Shown: piece after piece, positions 45,741 through 53,715 of the stretch
Numbering within the stretch: the stretch's first letter is position 1
Layout: every line of letters starts with the position of its first letter
Assembly: GCF_000935045.1 (NCBI RefSeq)
Contig: NZ_JYKS01000007.1
Coordinates: forward strand, 248,001 to 312,000
Source of the DNA: Pseudomonas sp. 10-1B
Lineage (GTDB): Bacteria > Pseudomonadota > Gammaproteobacteria > Pseudomonadales > Pseudomonadaceae
Direction of reading: 5' to 3'
Length of the DNA: 64,000 nt
Notes under the pieces: model-generated
Seen by the model: only the letters and a program-made list of their open reading frames with translations
Databases searched by the model: none
What the model was told of the DNA's origin: nothing
Position numbers and translations under genes: made by a program

Positions 45741-45985
45741 GGTCCTTAAATTCTTGTGCCCGCCCTCCTATCCCGAGTCGGAAGCTGGTGAGGATTTTTG
45801 ATGGTGTGTGTACGACGGGATGTGAAGGTAGCTCGCAAGCTGATGGGGACGACGAGTGGAGCTAGGTGTAGGGCGACTCAAGCAAGATCCTGCTCAGCAC
45901 CTTAAGTCGATGGCTCGGTGCGTCTTGTCTCCCAGTGTGCTACCTTGCGAGTAGATATTGATCAAGCCGCTTGGGTAGTCAAACC

Positions 45986-46156
45986 ATGAACCGCAAGCTG
46001 AACACTTATGGCGTATTCATAGTAGAAAGGCCCAAAATTAAGGCGACCAAGAAGCTGGACTTGGGCGGCGAACAGGGTAAGCAGATTGTTTTTTCAGAAA
46101 CAAAGCTCGCTCTCAGAACTCATAGGAAGACCTTTAAGAAGCTGGCTGACATGTAA
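45986..46156 (+). CDS. Small basic protein, probable antitoxin of a Doc-type toxin-antitoxin pair
   Basis: The 56-residue basic protein (MNRKLNTYGVFIVERPKIKA at the start) is open and complete. Its TAA stop overlaps the ATG of the decayed Doc-like toxin gene by one base (TAATG), the arrangement of coupled antitoxin-toxin genes. The family assignment rests on this context and on a remembered resemblance to small proteins paired with death-on-curing toxins. No classical AbrB or Phd HTH is evident. The ribosome binding site is weak. Confidence 0.6.
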   Translation: MNRKLNTYGVFIVERPKIKATKKLDLGGEQGKQIVFSETKLALRTHRKTFKKLADM

Positions 46157-46387
46157 TGGAGTTGATCCGCTTTCCATTTGAACGTGTCATAGAGATAAAT
46201 ACTCAATACTGACTACCGAGCCCGGTATGAAGGGACGGTAAACCTCCCGCTCTTACAAGGCGCGCTGGCCCGAATCGACGACCTGGTAGCGGATGCCGTT
46301 AGGGATTTGGTTACTGGCGAGATCAACTAGCATGACTTCGCCGATATTCTCTATTCCTGCTTCGTGGCCTCTCAAAGTCAGGCTTAG
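46156..46387 (+). pseudogene. Doc/Fic-type (death-on-curing) toxin, degraded
   Basis: The gene starts ATG at 46156 with MELIRFPFERVIEINTQ. A frameshift follows to ILTTEPGMKG, then another to VNLPLLQGALARIDD, a series that matches the N-terminal third of Doc-type proteins. The text then jumps to a C-terminal-like segment LVADAVRDLVTGEIN, a TAG, and HDFADILYSCFVASQ before a final stop at 46385-46387. The centre that should carry the Fic motif (HPFxxxNKR type) is deleted. The toxin must be inactive, while the antitoxin gene upstream is intact. Confidence 0.65.
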
Positions 46388-46460
46388 TAATAGGACAGTC
46401 TGCTTGGGCCTGTTGAGATTCAGCTTTCCCATAGGATTTGATCCGTGGTGAAATTTGGAG

Positions 46461-46765
46461 ATGATCAGATTTGCTCTTACAGACGCCCAGTGGGCGAAGA
46501 TGGAACCACACTGCCTAGGCAAGCCAAGCGACCCCGGCCGCAGCGGTACGGATAATCGGCGCTTTATCGAGGCAGTTCTGTGGATTGCCCGCACCGGCAG
46601 CCCGTGGCGCGACCTGCCACTTTGGGAAATGGAATACAGTCTTTAAGCGCTTCCGCGACTGGGTGAGGGGCTGATGGCTTGATCGCCGACAAAGCATTCG
46701 ATGCAAACTGGTTGATAGGTGATTTGAACCAGTGGGGCGCAAAGGTCGTCATCTCCCAAATGCAA
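46461..46765 (+). pseudogene. IS5-family transposase, degraded
   Basis: The N-terminal text FALTDAQWAKMEPHCLGKPS, then FIEAVLWIARTGSPWRDLP, is characteristic of IS5-family transposases. After a small deletion the frame shifts to FGKWNTVFKRFRDWVRG-stop. A large deletion then joins it to LIADKAFDANWLIGDLNQWG and AKVVISQ from the C-terminal DDE region. The final third is missing. No intact inverted repeats were located. Confidence 0.85.
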
Positions 46766-47124
46766 CTTCGCTGCTTACGTGTTGAGTTAAAGCGAGTAAC
46801 GGATGTGCGTGGCACCTCCCTTTCCTAGGAGTAGCTGACAGAGACTTTATTAAGATACGACAATTGGTCTTTTGGTTGGCAGCCTCTTCGCAATTGTTTT
46901 ACAGCGTACCGATGTTCCACGTGGAACCAACTCTTGTGTGGTGAGCTGGCTATTCTTATTTATTTTGTGAACCGTGACCGACGGAAAAAATATGACGTTT
47001 GGCCATCGATTGCTGGAGGGAACGAATCATTTTTTGTGAGAGCCTACAGGTATCGATGAGCGTATTAGCTGTTGTTAGCCGACGGATCATTGTTGTCGGT
47101 TAAACTGAAAACTCCGACCTTAGT
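46766..47124. other. Gene-free spacer with a parS site
   Basis: Apart from parS at 46913-46928, I see no gene, hairpin or recognisable relic here. It is part of the scar that replaces larger accessory DNA known at this position in other strains (inference). Confidence 0.4.
46913..46928. other. parS: parS site 3
   Basis: TGTTCCACGTGGAACC is identical to site 1 and lies in intergenic DNA. Confidence 0.9.
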
Positions 47125-47323
47125 GTCGTAATGCTGTTCACTAAGTGTGATGTCACACTAATTGGGGGCTGCTGCGCAGCCCATCGCAGCGGTTCGTCGC
47201 CACGACAAGCCAGCTCCCACAGGACGGTGCGATTCTTGAGGTCTGTGCTGTACCTGTGGGAGCTGGCTTGCCAGCGATGGGCCGCAGAGCGGCCCCAATT
47301 GCTTAAGTGAACAGCATTACGAC
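47125..47323. repeat. Nested inverted repeat (REP pair flanked by an outer 18-bp inverted repeat)
   Basis: The outer arms GTCGTAATGCTGTTCACT (47125-47142) and AGTGAACAGCATTACGAC (47306-47323) are exact reverse complements. Inside lies a REP pair: AATTGGGG..CTGC with GCGGCCCCAATT, CCATCGC with GCGATGG, and AGCCAGCTCCCACAGG with CCTGTGGGAGCTGGCT. The whole 199-base unit could fold into one long cruciform. Confidence 0.85.
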
Positions 47324-47373
47324 CTTGGTGTCGGTTTTTCTTTAATTCAACGCTGGAAATCGCCTCAGTTCAA

Positions 47374-47389
47374 CGTTCCACGTGGAACA
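47374..47389. other. parS: parS site 4
   Basis: CGTTCCACGTGGAACA matches the parS palindrome with one end mismatch. It lies 6 bases before the 3' end of the RcnB-like gene. Confidence 0.82.
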
Positions 47390-47394
47390 GTCCA

Positions 47395-47802
47395 TTAGTA
47401 GCCGCTAAGAATGTTGACGATCACGCCACTGGCGATGGCCACCAGCACATAGTCCCCGTTCACATACAACCAACGGTGATCACGCGGTGGGGCATACAAG
47501 TGGCGCGCCCTCCAGTCGGTCACCCAGTAGCGGTCGCCTCGATAATGCGGGTCAACCACATGCCCGCGCTGCCACTGTTGATGAGGGACTGGCATGCCTT
47601 GTTGTGGGCGGAAGTTCGGGTTGCGGTAAGCAGGGGCACGGCCATTGTCATGTCGGCCCTGGTGCTGTGGCTGACCATGCGACAGCGTGCCTTGGTGTGA
47701 GGGGCCGCCATCGTGTCGGTCGGCTTGGCCCGGCTGGGCGAAGCTGGCCAGAGGTGCGCCGAGCAGCAGCGCGGCGCAGATCACGGTTAGGGTTTTCTTC
47801 AT
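47395..47802 (-). CDS. RcnB-family periplasmic protein
   Basis: The 135-residue precursor has a signal peptide (MKKTLTVICAALLLGAPLASFAQ), a His/Gly/Gln-rich linker (about 25-65), and the RcnB domain HYRGDRYWVTDWRARHLYAPP ending in the hydrophobic YVLVAIASGVIVNILSGY. RcnB in E. coli affects nickel/cobalt homeostasis; the histidines here could bind metal, but the role is inferred only from the family. Confidence 0.85.
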   Translation of the reverse strand: MKKTLTVICAALLLGAPLASFAQPGQADRHDGGPSHQGTLSHGQPQHQGRHDNGRAPAYRNPNFRPQQGMPVPHQQWQRGHVVDPHYRGDRYWVTDWRARHLYAPPRDHRWLYVNGDYVLVAIASGVIVNILSGY

Positions 47803-47965
47803 TTGCTGCGGGTCCTCTACATGTTAACGCCCGGCTACAACTGTCTGGGTGCTGGTACGGTTAACTGATCAGACCACAATATTTCCCGCTTAATGTAAGG
47901 ACAGAGGTAAAGGTCCGGTAAAGGTCTGAAAGGGCAAAACTTTAGAACATCACCCTGCACAGAAC

Positions 47966-48052
47966 CTGTGGGAGCGGGCTTGCCCGCGAAGCGGCCAACA
48001 CGGAGTATGGCACCGGCTTCGCCGGTGTTCGCGGGCAAGCCCGCTCCCACAG
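47966..48052. repeat. REP inverted repeat
   Basis: Arms of 25 bases, CTGTGGGAGCGGGCTTGCCC.. and its exact complement, surround a 37-base centre with its own small hairpin (ACCGGC/GCCGGT). It lies between the rcnB-like gene and fisR. Confidence 0.9.
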
Positions 48053-48093
48053 TGACCGCGCAAATTTTTAGATTTTGAGTAAGACCGTCGCTC

Positions 48094-49383
48094 CTACAAA
48101 CCGAGCTCTTTCAAGCGGCGATATAGCGTACGTTCGCTCATGCCAAGGTGAAGGGCCAACTCACTACGCGAGCCTTTGAACTGTTCCAGTGCCTGCGCCA
48201 GCTCACTCAGGTGATTGCGCCGGCCCCCGCCTTTGATCGCCCCCGCCGGCCCAATGTCCTCGGGCAAATGCTCAGGTCGAATCAGCCCGTCATCGGCAAA
48301 CAAGCGTGCCCTTTCCAGAATGTTGCGCAGCTCGCGGATGTTGCCCGGGAACGGATGCAGCCCAAGTCGCTGCAAGGCCTCGTCGCTCAACCTGGGCGTC
48401 GGCTTGCCTGCCATGCGTTGCAGCAGACTCTGCGCGAGCAGGGGCAGGTCTTCCACCCGTTCGCGCAGTGCCGGCAGGCGGATCGGGAAGCCGCTGATGC
48501 GGTAATACAAGTCTTCCCGGAATGTGCCGGCTGCGACCATTTGCTTGAGTGGTTTGTGGGTCGCCGAAACCAGGCGGAAGTCAGAATGCACAGTGCGCAA
48601 GCTACCCACTGGGCGGAAGCTGCCGGACTCGATCAGGCGCAGCAGCTTCACCTGCATCGCCAGCGGCACTTCGCCAATTTCGTCGAGGAACAGGGTACCG
48701 CCATGGGCCGCTTCGGCCAGGCCGATCTTGCGTTGATTGGCACCGGTGAACGCGCCCTTCTCGTAGCCGAACAACTCACTTTCGAACAGCGACTCGGTCA
48801 GGCCGGTGCAGTCGACCACTACTAGCGGGCCGTTGCTCCTTGGGCTTCCCATGTGTACCGCACGGGCGAACAGTTCCTTGCCAGTACCCGACTCACCCTG
48901 CAGCAACACGGGGATCTGCGCCGGCGCTGCGCGCTGCAGGCTGGCCAGGGCGGCCTTGAAGGCTGGCGCCCGGCCGACCAGACCCTGTTCCTGAGGCTGC
49001 GCCGAAGCGAGGGTGATGCTGGTCAGGCGCTCGACAAATGCCACCACCCTGCCCTGCTCGTCCAGGATTGGCCTCAGTTCGACATCCACGTGCTCGGGGC
49101 CGCGTGGCGTGTGATGAATGTGCAACACCCGCTCCGGTACCTTGCTGTGCCACGCCTTGCGCATCGGGCAATGTTCGCCGGCCTGGTCGCACGGTACGGC
49201 ATAGTGGTGCGAGACCTTATGGCATTTTTCGCCAAGCGGCGCCTGGTCGTGCCGGCCGAACTGGCGGCGATAGGCGGCGTTGGCGGCCAGGATGTTGTAG
49301 TCGGTGTCCAGCACGATGGTCGGCAGGGCATCGTGCTCAAGGTAGGAAACCAGGGCTAGGATGAGTGGATGGGCTTCAGGCAT
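48094..49383 (-). CDS. fisR: Sigma54-dependent activator of sulfide/persulfide oxidation (FisR type)
   Basis: The 429-residue protein (ATG at 49383, MPEAHP) has an N-terminal PAS-like sensor domain. It carries three cysteines, C54, C65 and C72, in [13 protein letters not shown] and GEHCPM. Their spacing (11 and 7) equals that of the sulfane-sulfur-sensing cysteines 53/64/71 of Cupriavidus FisR. The AAA+ domain has Walker A GESGTGKE (163-170) and the sigma54-contact loop GAFTGA (210-215); a Fis-type HTH ends the protein ([20 protein letters not shown]). It is divergent from the persulfide dioxygenase gene, its expected target. Confidence 0.88.
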   Translation of the reverse strand: MPEAHPLILALVSYLEHDALPTIVLDTDYNILAANAAYRRQFGRHDQAPLGEKCHKVSHHYAVPCDQAGEHCPMRKAWHSKVPERVLHIHHTPRGPEHVDVELRPILDEQGRVVAFVERLTSITLASAQPQEQGLVGRAPAFKAALASLQRAAPAQIPVLLQGESGTGKELFARAVHMGSPRSNGPLVVVDCTGLTESLFESELFGYEKGAFTGANQRKIGLAEAAHGGTLFLDEIGEVPLAMQVKLLRLIESGSFRPVGSLRTVHSDFRLVSATHKPLKQMVAAGTFREDLYYRISGFPIRLPALRERVEDLPLLAQSLLQRMAGKPTPRLSDEALQRLGLHPFPGNIRELRNILERARLFADDGLIRPEHLPEDIGPAGAIKGGGRRNHLSELAQALEQFKGSRSELALHLGMSERTLYRRLKELGL

Positions 49384-49420
49384 GACGGCACCGATTGGAG
49401 GACCCGGCGCAGGGTAACAA

Positions 49421-49495
49421 GGACTGCCAAACACTGCCATTGGCTGACAGTCGACTGCCATCCGCGCTGCCAGTGTCGCTGTCCGCTGTCAGCAA
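49421..49495. promoter_or_regulatory. Possible FisR upstream activating region
   Basis: This stretch is crowded with TGCCA/TGACAG half-sites in both orientations, including CTGACAGTCGACTGCCA and CTGCCAGTGTCGCTG. They lie 40-110 bases upstream of the sigma54 promoter, where an enhancer-binding protein should sit. The exact operator is inferred. Confidence 0.45.
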
Positions 49496-49532
49496 CCGAG
49501 CGGTTTCATTGGCTTGCGCGCCGGAAAAAGCC

Positions 49533-49548
49533 TGGCATGCATCTTGAT
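49533..49548 (+). promoter_or_regulatory. Sigma54 (-24/-12) promoter of the persulfide dioxygenase operon
   Basis: TGGCATGCATCTTGAT matches the consensus TGGCACG-N4-TTGCW, with the invariant GG and the TTG at correct spacing; the -12 GC is GA. It lies 59 bases before the dioxygenase start codon and faces it. Confidence 0.7.
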
Positions 49549-49606
49549 AAACCTCCTGTCACTGCCTACGCCTGTACAAGGCGGGGCGGATAAATTGGAG
49601 AACGTG

Positions 49607-50491
49607 ATGATCATCGGCAACAACCTTCACGTGGACGCCTTTTTCGACAAGGCGACCTCGACCATCAGCTACTTGGTCATGGACCGTGAAACCCGGCAAT
49701 GCGCATTGATCGACAGCGTGCTGGATTACGACCCAAAGTCCGGGCGCACGTGCACCGCTTCGGCAGATCGCCTGATCGAGCGCGTGGCCGAGCTAGGGGC
49801 TAGCGTGCAGTGGGTGCTGGAAACCCACGTCCACGCTGACCATCTTTCGGCGGCGGCCTACCTGAAGGAGCAGCTCGGCGGCCATACCGCCATCGGCGCA
49901 CACATCACCCAGGTGCAGAAAGTCTTCGGTGCGCTATTCAACGCGGAGCCCGGCTTCGCCCGCGATGGCAGCCAGTTCGATGTGCTATTCGAAGATGAAG
50001 AGGGTTTCCGCATTGGCAACCTGCATGCCCGTGCGTTGCACACCCCGGGGCACACACCCGCATGCATGAGTTTCATGATCGAGGACGCCGGCGAGATAGC
50101 GGTGTTCGTCGGCGATACCCTGTTCATGCCTGACTACGGCACCGCCCGTTGCGACTTCCCAGGCGCCGATGCCCGCACCCTGTATCGCTCGATCCGCCGC
50201 CTGCTGGCGTTCCCCGACCAGACCCGGCTGTTCATGTGCCACGACTACCTGCCTGGTGGCCGCGACATGCAGTACGTCACCACCGTGGCCGAACAGCGCG
50301 CCAGCAATATCCACATCCACCATGGCATCGACGAGGACAGCTTCGTCGCCATGCGCGAAGCCCGCGACAAGACCCTCGACATGCCCGTGCTGATCCTGCC
50401 TTCGGTGCAGGTGAACATGCGCAGCGGCCAGTTCCCTGCGGCGGAAGAGAACGGTGTGAGCTACCTGAAGATTCCGCTGAACAAGCTGTAA
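49607..50491 (+). CDS. pdo: Persulfide dioxygenase (ETHE1-like metallo-beta-lactamase fold)
   Basis: The 294-residue enzyme has ETHVHADHLSAA (H74, H76, D78, H79), HTPGHTPACM (H149) and VGDTLFMPDYGTARCDFP (D170). The single-iron ligands of ETHE1-type dioxygenases (His/His/Asp) and the PDYGTARCDFP signature are present. It oxidises glutathione persulfide to sulfite. The ATG at 49607 is preceded by GGAG. It is the first gene of the sigma54-controlled pdo-sqr-tauE operon. Confidence 0.9.
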   Translation: MIIGNNLHVDAFFDKATSTISYLVMDRETRQCALIDSVLDYDPKSGRTCTASADRLIERVAELGASVQWVLETHVHADHLSAAAYLKEQLGGHTAIGAHITQVQKVFGALFNAEPGFARDGSQFDVLFEDEEGFRIGNLHARALHTPGHTPACMSFMIEDAGEIAVFVGDTLFMPDYGTARCDFPGADARTLYRSIRRLLAFPDQTRLFMCHDYLPGGRDMQYVTTVAEQRASNIHIHHGIDEDSFVAMREARDKTLDMPVLILPSVQVNMRSGQFPAAEENGVSYLKIPLNKL

Positions 50492-50530
50492 GCGCCCTGC
50501 CCCATAACCAGATTTCCAGGATTTACCGCC

Positions 50531-51802
50531 ATGCCTGCCTTGTTGTCCCCTGCCAATACCGACCACCACAAGGTGGTCATCGTCGGTGCCGGTGCCGCCG
50601 GTATCGCCACCGCCTCCAGCTTGATCAGCCGTGACTCTTCGCTGGACGTGACCTTGATCGACCCCGCCGAGGTGCATTACTACCAGCCCGGCTGGACCAT
50701 GGTCGGTGCGGGTGTGTTCAAGGCGCCGAGCACTGCCCGCACCATGGCCTCGACCATTCCGCGCGGGGTGCGCTGGCTAAAGGCGCGGGTGCAAAGGTTC
50801 GACCCGCTGGCCCAGTTGGTCATCCTCGACGGTGGCCGTGCCATCAGCTACGAACAGCTGGTGGTCTGCCCTGGCCTAACGCTGGACTGGGCTGCCATCG
50901 AGGGACTCAGCGAGACCCTGGGCCGTAACGGCGTAACCTCCAACTACCGCTACGACCTGGCGCCCTACACCTGGGAACTGGTGCAGAAACTCAAGCAAGG
51001 CCGTGCCGTGTTCAGCCAGCCACCCATGCCGATCAAATGCGCCGGTGCACCGCAGAAGGCGCTGTACCTGTCTTGCGACCATTGGCTGCGCCACGGTCAC
51101 TTGGGGGCGGTGAAAGCCAGCTTCTTCAATGCCGGCGCTGTGTTGTTCGGTGTGGCTGACTACGTGCCTGCGCTGATGAAGTACATCGAAAAGTATGCCG
51201 TGGACCTCAACTTTTCCCACCGCCTGGTAGCCGTAGACGGTCCGAACAAGCGGGCCACCTTTGTGCGTAGCTTGCCCGATGGCAGCAGCGAAACGCGCGT
51301 CGAGGCCTTCGACATGCTCCACGTGGTGCCGCCGCAAGTGGCACCGGAGTTCATCCGCGAAAGCCCGTTGGCCGATAGCGCTGGCTGGGTCGATGTCGAC
51401 CCGCACACCCTGCGCCATCGCAAGTTCACCAACGTCCACGCGTTGGGTGATGTGGCCAACACCAGCAATGCCAAGACCGCCGCCGCCGCCCGTAAACAGG
51501 CACCTGTCGTGGCCAACAACGTGCTGGTGGCACTCGGCAGGCTACCCACCCTGGCCCAGTACGACGGCTATGGCTCGTGCCCGCTGACCGTCGAACGAGG
51601 CAAGATCGTGCTGGCCGAATTCACCTATGGTGGCAAGCTGGCACCGAGCTTCCCCAATTGGTTGCTGGATGGCCGCAAGCCAACACGCCTGGCCTGGTTG
51701 CTCAAGGCTCAGGCGCTGCCCCCCTTGTACTGGAAAGGCATGCTCAAGGGCCGGGAGTGGCTGGCACGGCCCCAGCCATTTGTAGCCGAGGGCGGGCAGT
51801 GA
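50531..51802 (+). CDS. sqr: Sulfide:quinone oxidoreductase (type II)
   Basis: The 423-residue flavoprotein has the N-terminal FAD motif VVIVGAGAAGIATASSL, and cysteines C170 (PPMPIKCAGAPQK) and C350 (YGSCPLT) at the positions of the redox pair of type II SQR; C113 is in VVCPGL. It oxidises sulfide to persulfide and reduces the quinone pool, feeding the dioxygenase. The gap to pdo is 39 bases. Confidence 0.9.
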   Translation: MPALLSPANTDHHKVVIVGAGAAGIATASSLISRDSSLDVTLIDPAEVHYYQPGWTMVGAGVFKAPSTARTMASTIPRGVRWLKARVQRFDPLAQLVILDGGRAISYEQLVVCPGLTLDWAAIEGLSETLGRNGVTSNYRYDLAPYTWELVQKLKQGRAVFSQPPMPIKCAGAPQKALYLSCDHWLRHGHLGAVKASFFNAGAVLFGVADYVPALMKYIEKYAVDLNFSHRLVAVDGPNKRATFVRSLPDGSSETRVEAFDMLHVVPPQVAPEFIRESPLADSAGWVDVDPHTLRHRKFTNVHALGDVANTSNAKTAAAARKQAPVVANNVLVALGRLPTLAQYDGYGSCPLTVERGKIVLAEFTYGGKLAPSFPNWLLDGRKPTRLAWLLKAQALPPLYWKGMLKGREWLARPQPFVAEGGQ

Positions 51803-52617
51803 TCGAACATCAATTGTTGGGTGCAGGCCTTGGCGCAATCATCGGCGCCGTGCTGGCATTGACCGGTGCCGGTGGTGGCATTCTCGCTGTGCCCTTGCTG
51901 GTATTCGGCCTGGGGCTGTCGATGGTCGAAGCGGCACCGGTCGGCCTGTTGGCGGTTGGCCTGGCGGCTGCCGTGGGCGCGCTGCTGGGCTTGCGTCAGG
52001 GCCTGGTGCGCTACCGGGCGGCGCTGTTCATCGCCTTGGTCGGTGTGGTTGCGGCGCCGTTCGGGCTGCTGCTGGCGCACCGTCTGCCGAATGCGCCATT
52101 GCAGTTGGTGTTCGCCGGAGTGCTGGTGTATGCCTGCCTGCGTATCTGGCGCAAGGCAGCCAGGGAGCTGCGTGGCGACGCCAATGACGCTCACCGCTAT
52201 ATCGAGCCGTGTGTGCTGAACCCGTTGCAGGGCCGTTTGCGCTGGACGTTGCCTTGCGCGCGCGCCCTGGCATTCACCGGCGCCTTGTCCGGATTGCTGT
52301 CCGGCCTGCTGGGCGTGGGCGGTGGTTTTGTCATCATCCCAGCCTTGAACCGCTACACCAATCTACGCATGGCCAGCATCGTCTCTACTTCACTGGCGGT
52401 GATCGCACTGGTGTCCACCGGCAGTGTGGTCAGCGCCAGCCTGGCGGGGGTCATGCACTGGCAGGTCGGTGCCCCGTTCGCCGTCGGCGCAGTGCTCGGC
52501 CTGCTGCTGGCGCGGCCACTGGCGGCCAGGCTAGCCGGGCCGCGCCTGCAGCAGATGTTTGCCGTGGCAGGTTGGGCCGCCGCCCTGCTGCTGGCCGGCA
52601 AGGCGCTACTGGGCTAG
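51799..52617 (+). CDS. TauE/SafE-family sulfite/organosulfonate exporter
   Basis: The 272-residue membrane protein has the TauE pattern of two related halves (ALTGAGGGILAVPLLVFG and SGLLGVGGGFVIIPAL), with about eight hydrophobic segments. The start is GTG at 51799, overlapping the sqr stop by 4 bases (GTGA). Context suggests that it removes sulfite made by the dioxygenase. Confidence 0.87.
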   Translation: MIEHQLLGAGLGAIIGAVLALTGAGGGILAVPLLVFGLGLSMVEAAPVGLLAVGLAAAVGALLGLRQGLVRYRAALFIALVGVVAAPFGLLLAHRLPNAPLQLVFAGVLVYACLRIWRKAARELRGDANDAHRYIEPCVLNPLQGRLRWTLPCARALAFTGALSGLLSGLLGVGGGFVIIPALNRYTNLRMASIVSTSLAVIALVSTGSVVSASLAGVMHWQVGAPFAVGAVLGLLLARPLAARLAGPRLQQMFAVAGWAAALLLAGKALLG

Positions 52618-53493
52618 CAGCTCGCTCTGGTCGGCCGCGCACAGCGCCAGCAGGTAGTCCCACACCACCCGCAGGCGCACCGACTTGTGCAGTTCGCGAC
52701 GGGTACAGATCCAGTAGCTGCGCTGGATGGTTTCGCCAGGCAGCACGCGCACCAGCGTCGGGTCATGACGGGCCATGTAGTTGGGCAGCACGGCGATGCC
52801 CAGGCCGGCGCGGGCGGCAGCCTGCTGGGCGATCACGCTGGTGCTGCGAAACACCACGTTGGGCACCCGGCAGAAGCTGTTGAGAAACAGCAGCTCCTGG
52901 CTGAACAGCAAATCGTCGACGTAGCCGATCCAGCTGTGCCGGGCCAGGTCCTCGCGGTTGCGCAGGGGCGGTGCACGGTCCAGGTACTCCTGGCTGGCGT
53001 ACAGCGCCAGGCGGTAGTCGGTGAGCTTGCGGGTGATCAGCAAGTCGGCATTGGGCCGTTCCAGGTGGATGCTGATCTCCGCTTCGCGGTTGAGGATGCT
53101 GACGAAGCGCGGCACGGCTACCAGTTCCACTTCCAGGCCGGGGTAGCGTTCGAACAGCGCATTCATGCGTGGGGTGAAGAACATGATGCCGATGCCTTCG
53201 GTCACCCCCAGGCGAATCTTGCCCAGCGGGGTGATGGCCTGGGTGATTTCTTCCTGCGCCAGCAGGGCGACGTTCTCCATGGCTTCGGCATGCTTGAGCA
53301 GGGCCTGCCCCGAGGGCGTCAGCTCGTAGCCCTGGGCATGCTGCATGAACAGCGCAGTACCGAGGCTTTGCTCGATGCTCTCGATATGCCGGGCCACGGT
53401 GCTGTGGGTAGTGTTGAGGCGCTTGGCGGCGGTAAGCAGGCGGCCGCTGCGCTGCAACTCGAGGAAAAACCGCAGATCGTTCCAGTCGAACAT
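52606..53493 (-). CDS. LysR-family transcriptional regulator
   Basis: The 295-residue protein has an N-terminal winged HTH (LLTAAKRLNTTHSTVARHIESIE, about residues 18-40) and an effector-binding domain. It converges with the TauE-type gene, overlapping by 12 bases, and diverges from the GMC oxidoreductase gene, which makes the GMC/MHS pair its likely target. Confidence 0.9.
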   Translation of the reverse strand: MFDWNDLRFFLELQRSGRLLTAAKRLNTTHSTVARHIESIEQSLGTALFMQHAQGYELTPSGQALLKHAEAMENVALLAQEEITQAITPLGKIRLGVTEGIGIMFFTPRMNALFERYPGLEVELVAVPRFVSILNREAEISIHLERPNADLLITRKLTDYRLALYASQEYLDRAPPLRNREDLARHSWIGYVDDLLFSQELLFLNSFCRVPNVVFRSTSVIAQQAAARAGLGIAVLPNYMARHDPTLVRVLPGETIQRSYWICTRRELHKSVRLRVVWDYLLALCAADQSELLAQ

Positions 53494-53517
53494 GCTTGTC
53501 CTTTTTGGCAGTTCGTT

Positions 53518-53597
53518 CCGGCCTCTTCGCGGGCATGCCCGCTCCCACAGGAATAGTGCAATCTTTGTGGGAGCGGGTTCACCCGCGAAGAGGCCGG
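53518..53597. repeat. REP inverted repeat in the LysR-GMC divergent region
   Basis: CCGGCCTCTTCGCGGG..GCTCCCAC and its complement form arms of 31 bases with two mismatched positions around an 18-base centre. It lies between two divergent genes and so probably upstream of both promoters. Confidence 0.85.
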
Positions 53598-53715
53598 TAC
53601 AGACTTACCGCTGTGCTAAAACGCACAACGGCTGCGCGAAATCTCGTGTTTCCTCCACGAAATTACTCACTAAGATGGATCGGGACAAGAATAATAATCA
53701 GGCCCGAGGTTGCAC

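Noticed and set aside
46253..46432. 59-codon minus-strand frame with protein-like text (MGKLNLNRPKQTVLLLSLTL)
   Set aside because: The plus strand reads as the C-terminal remnant of the Doc-type toxin (LVADAVRDLVTGEIN, HDFADILY), which explains the coding look; no ribosome binding site on the minus strand.
49605..50491. Beta-lactamase function for the metallo-beta-lactamase-fold protein
   Set aside because: The PDYGTARCDFP signature and the sqr/fisR context identify a persulfide dioxygenase; there is no signal peptide.
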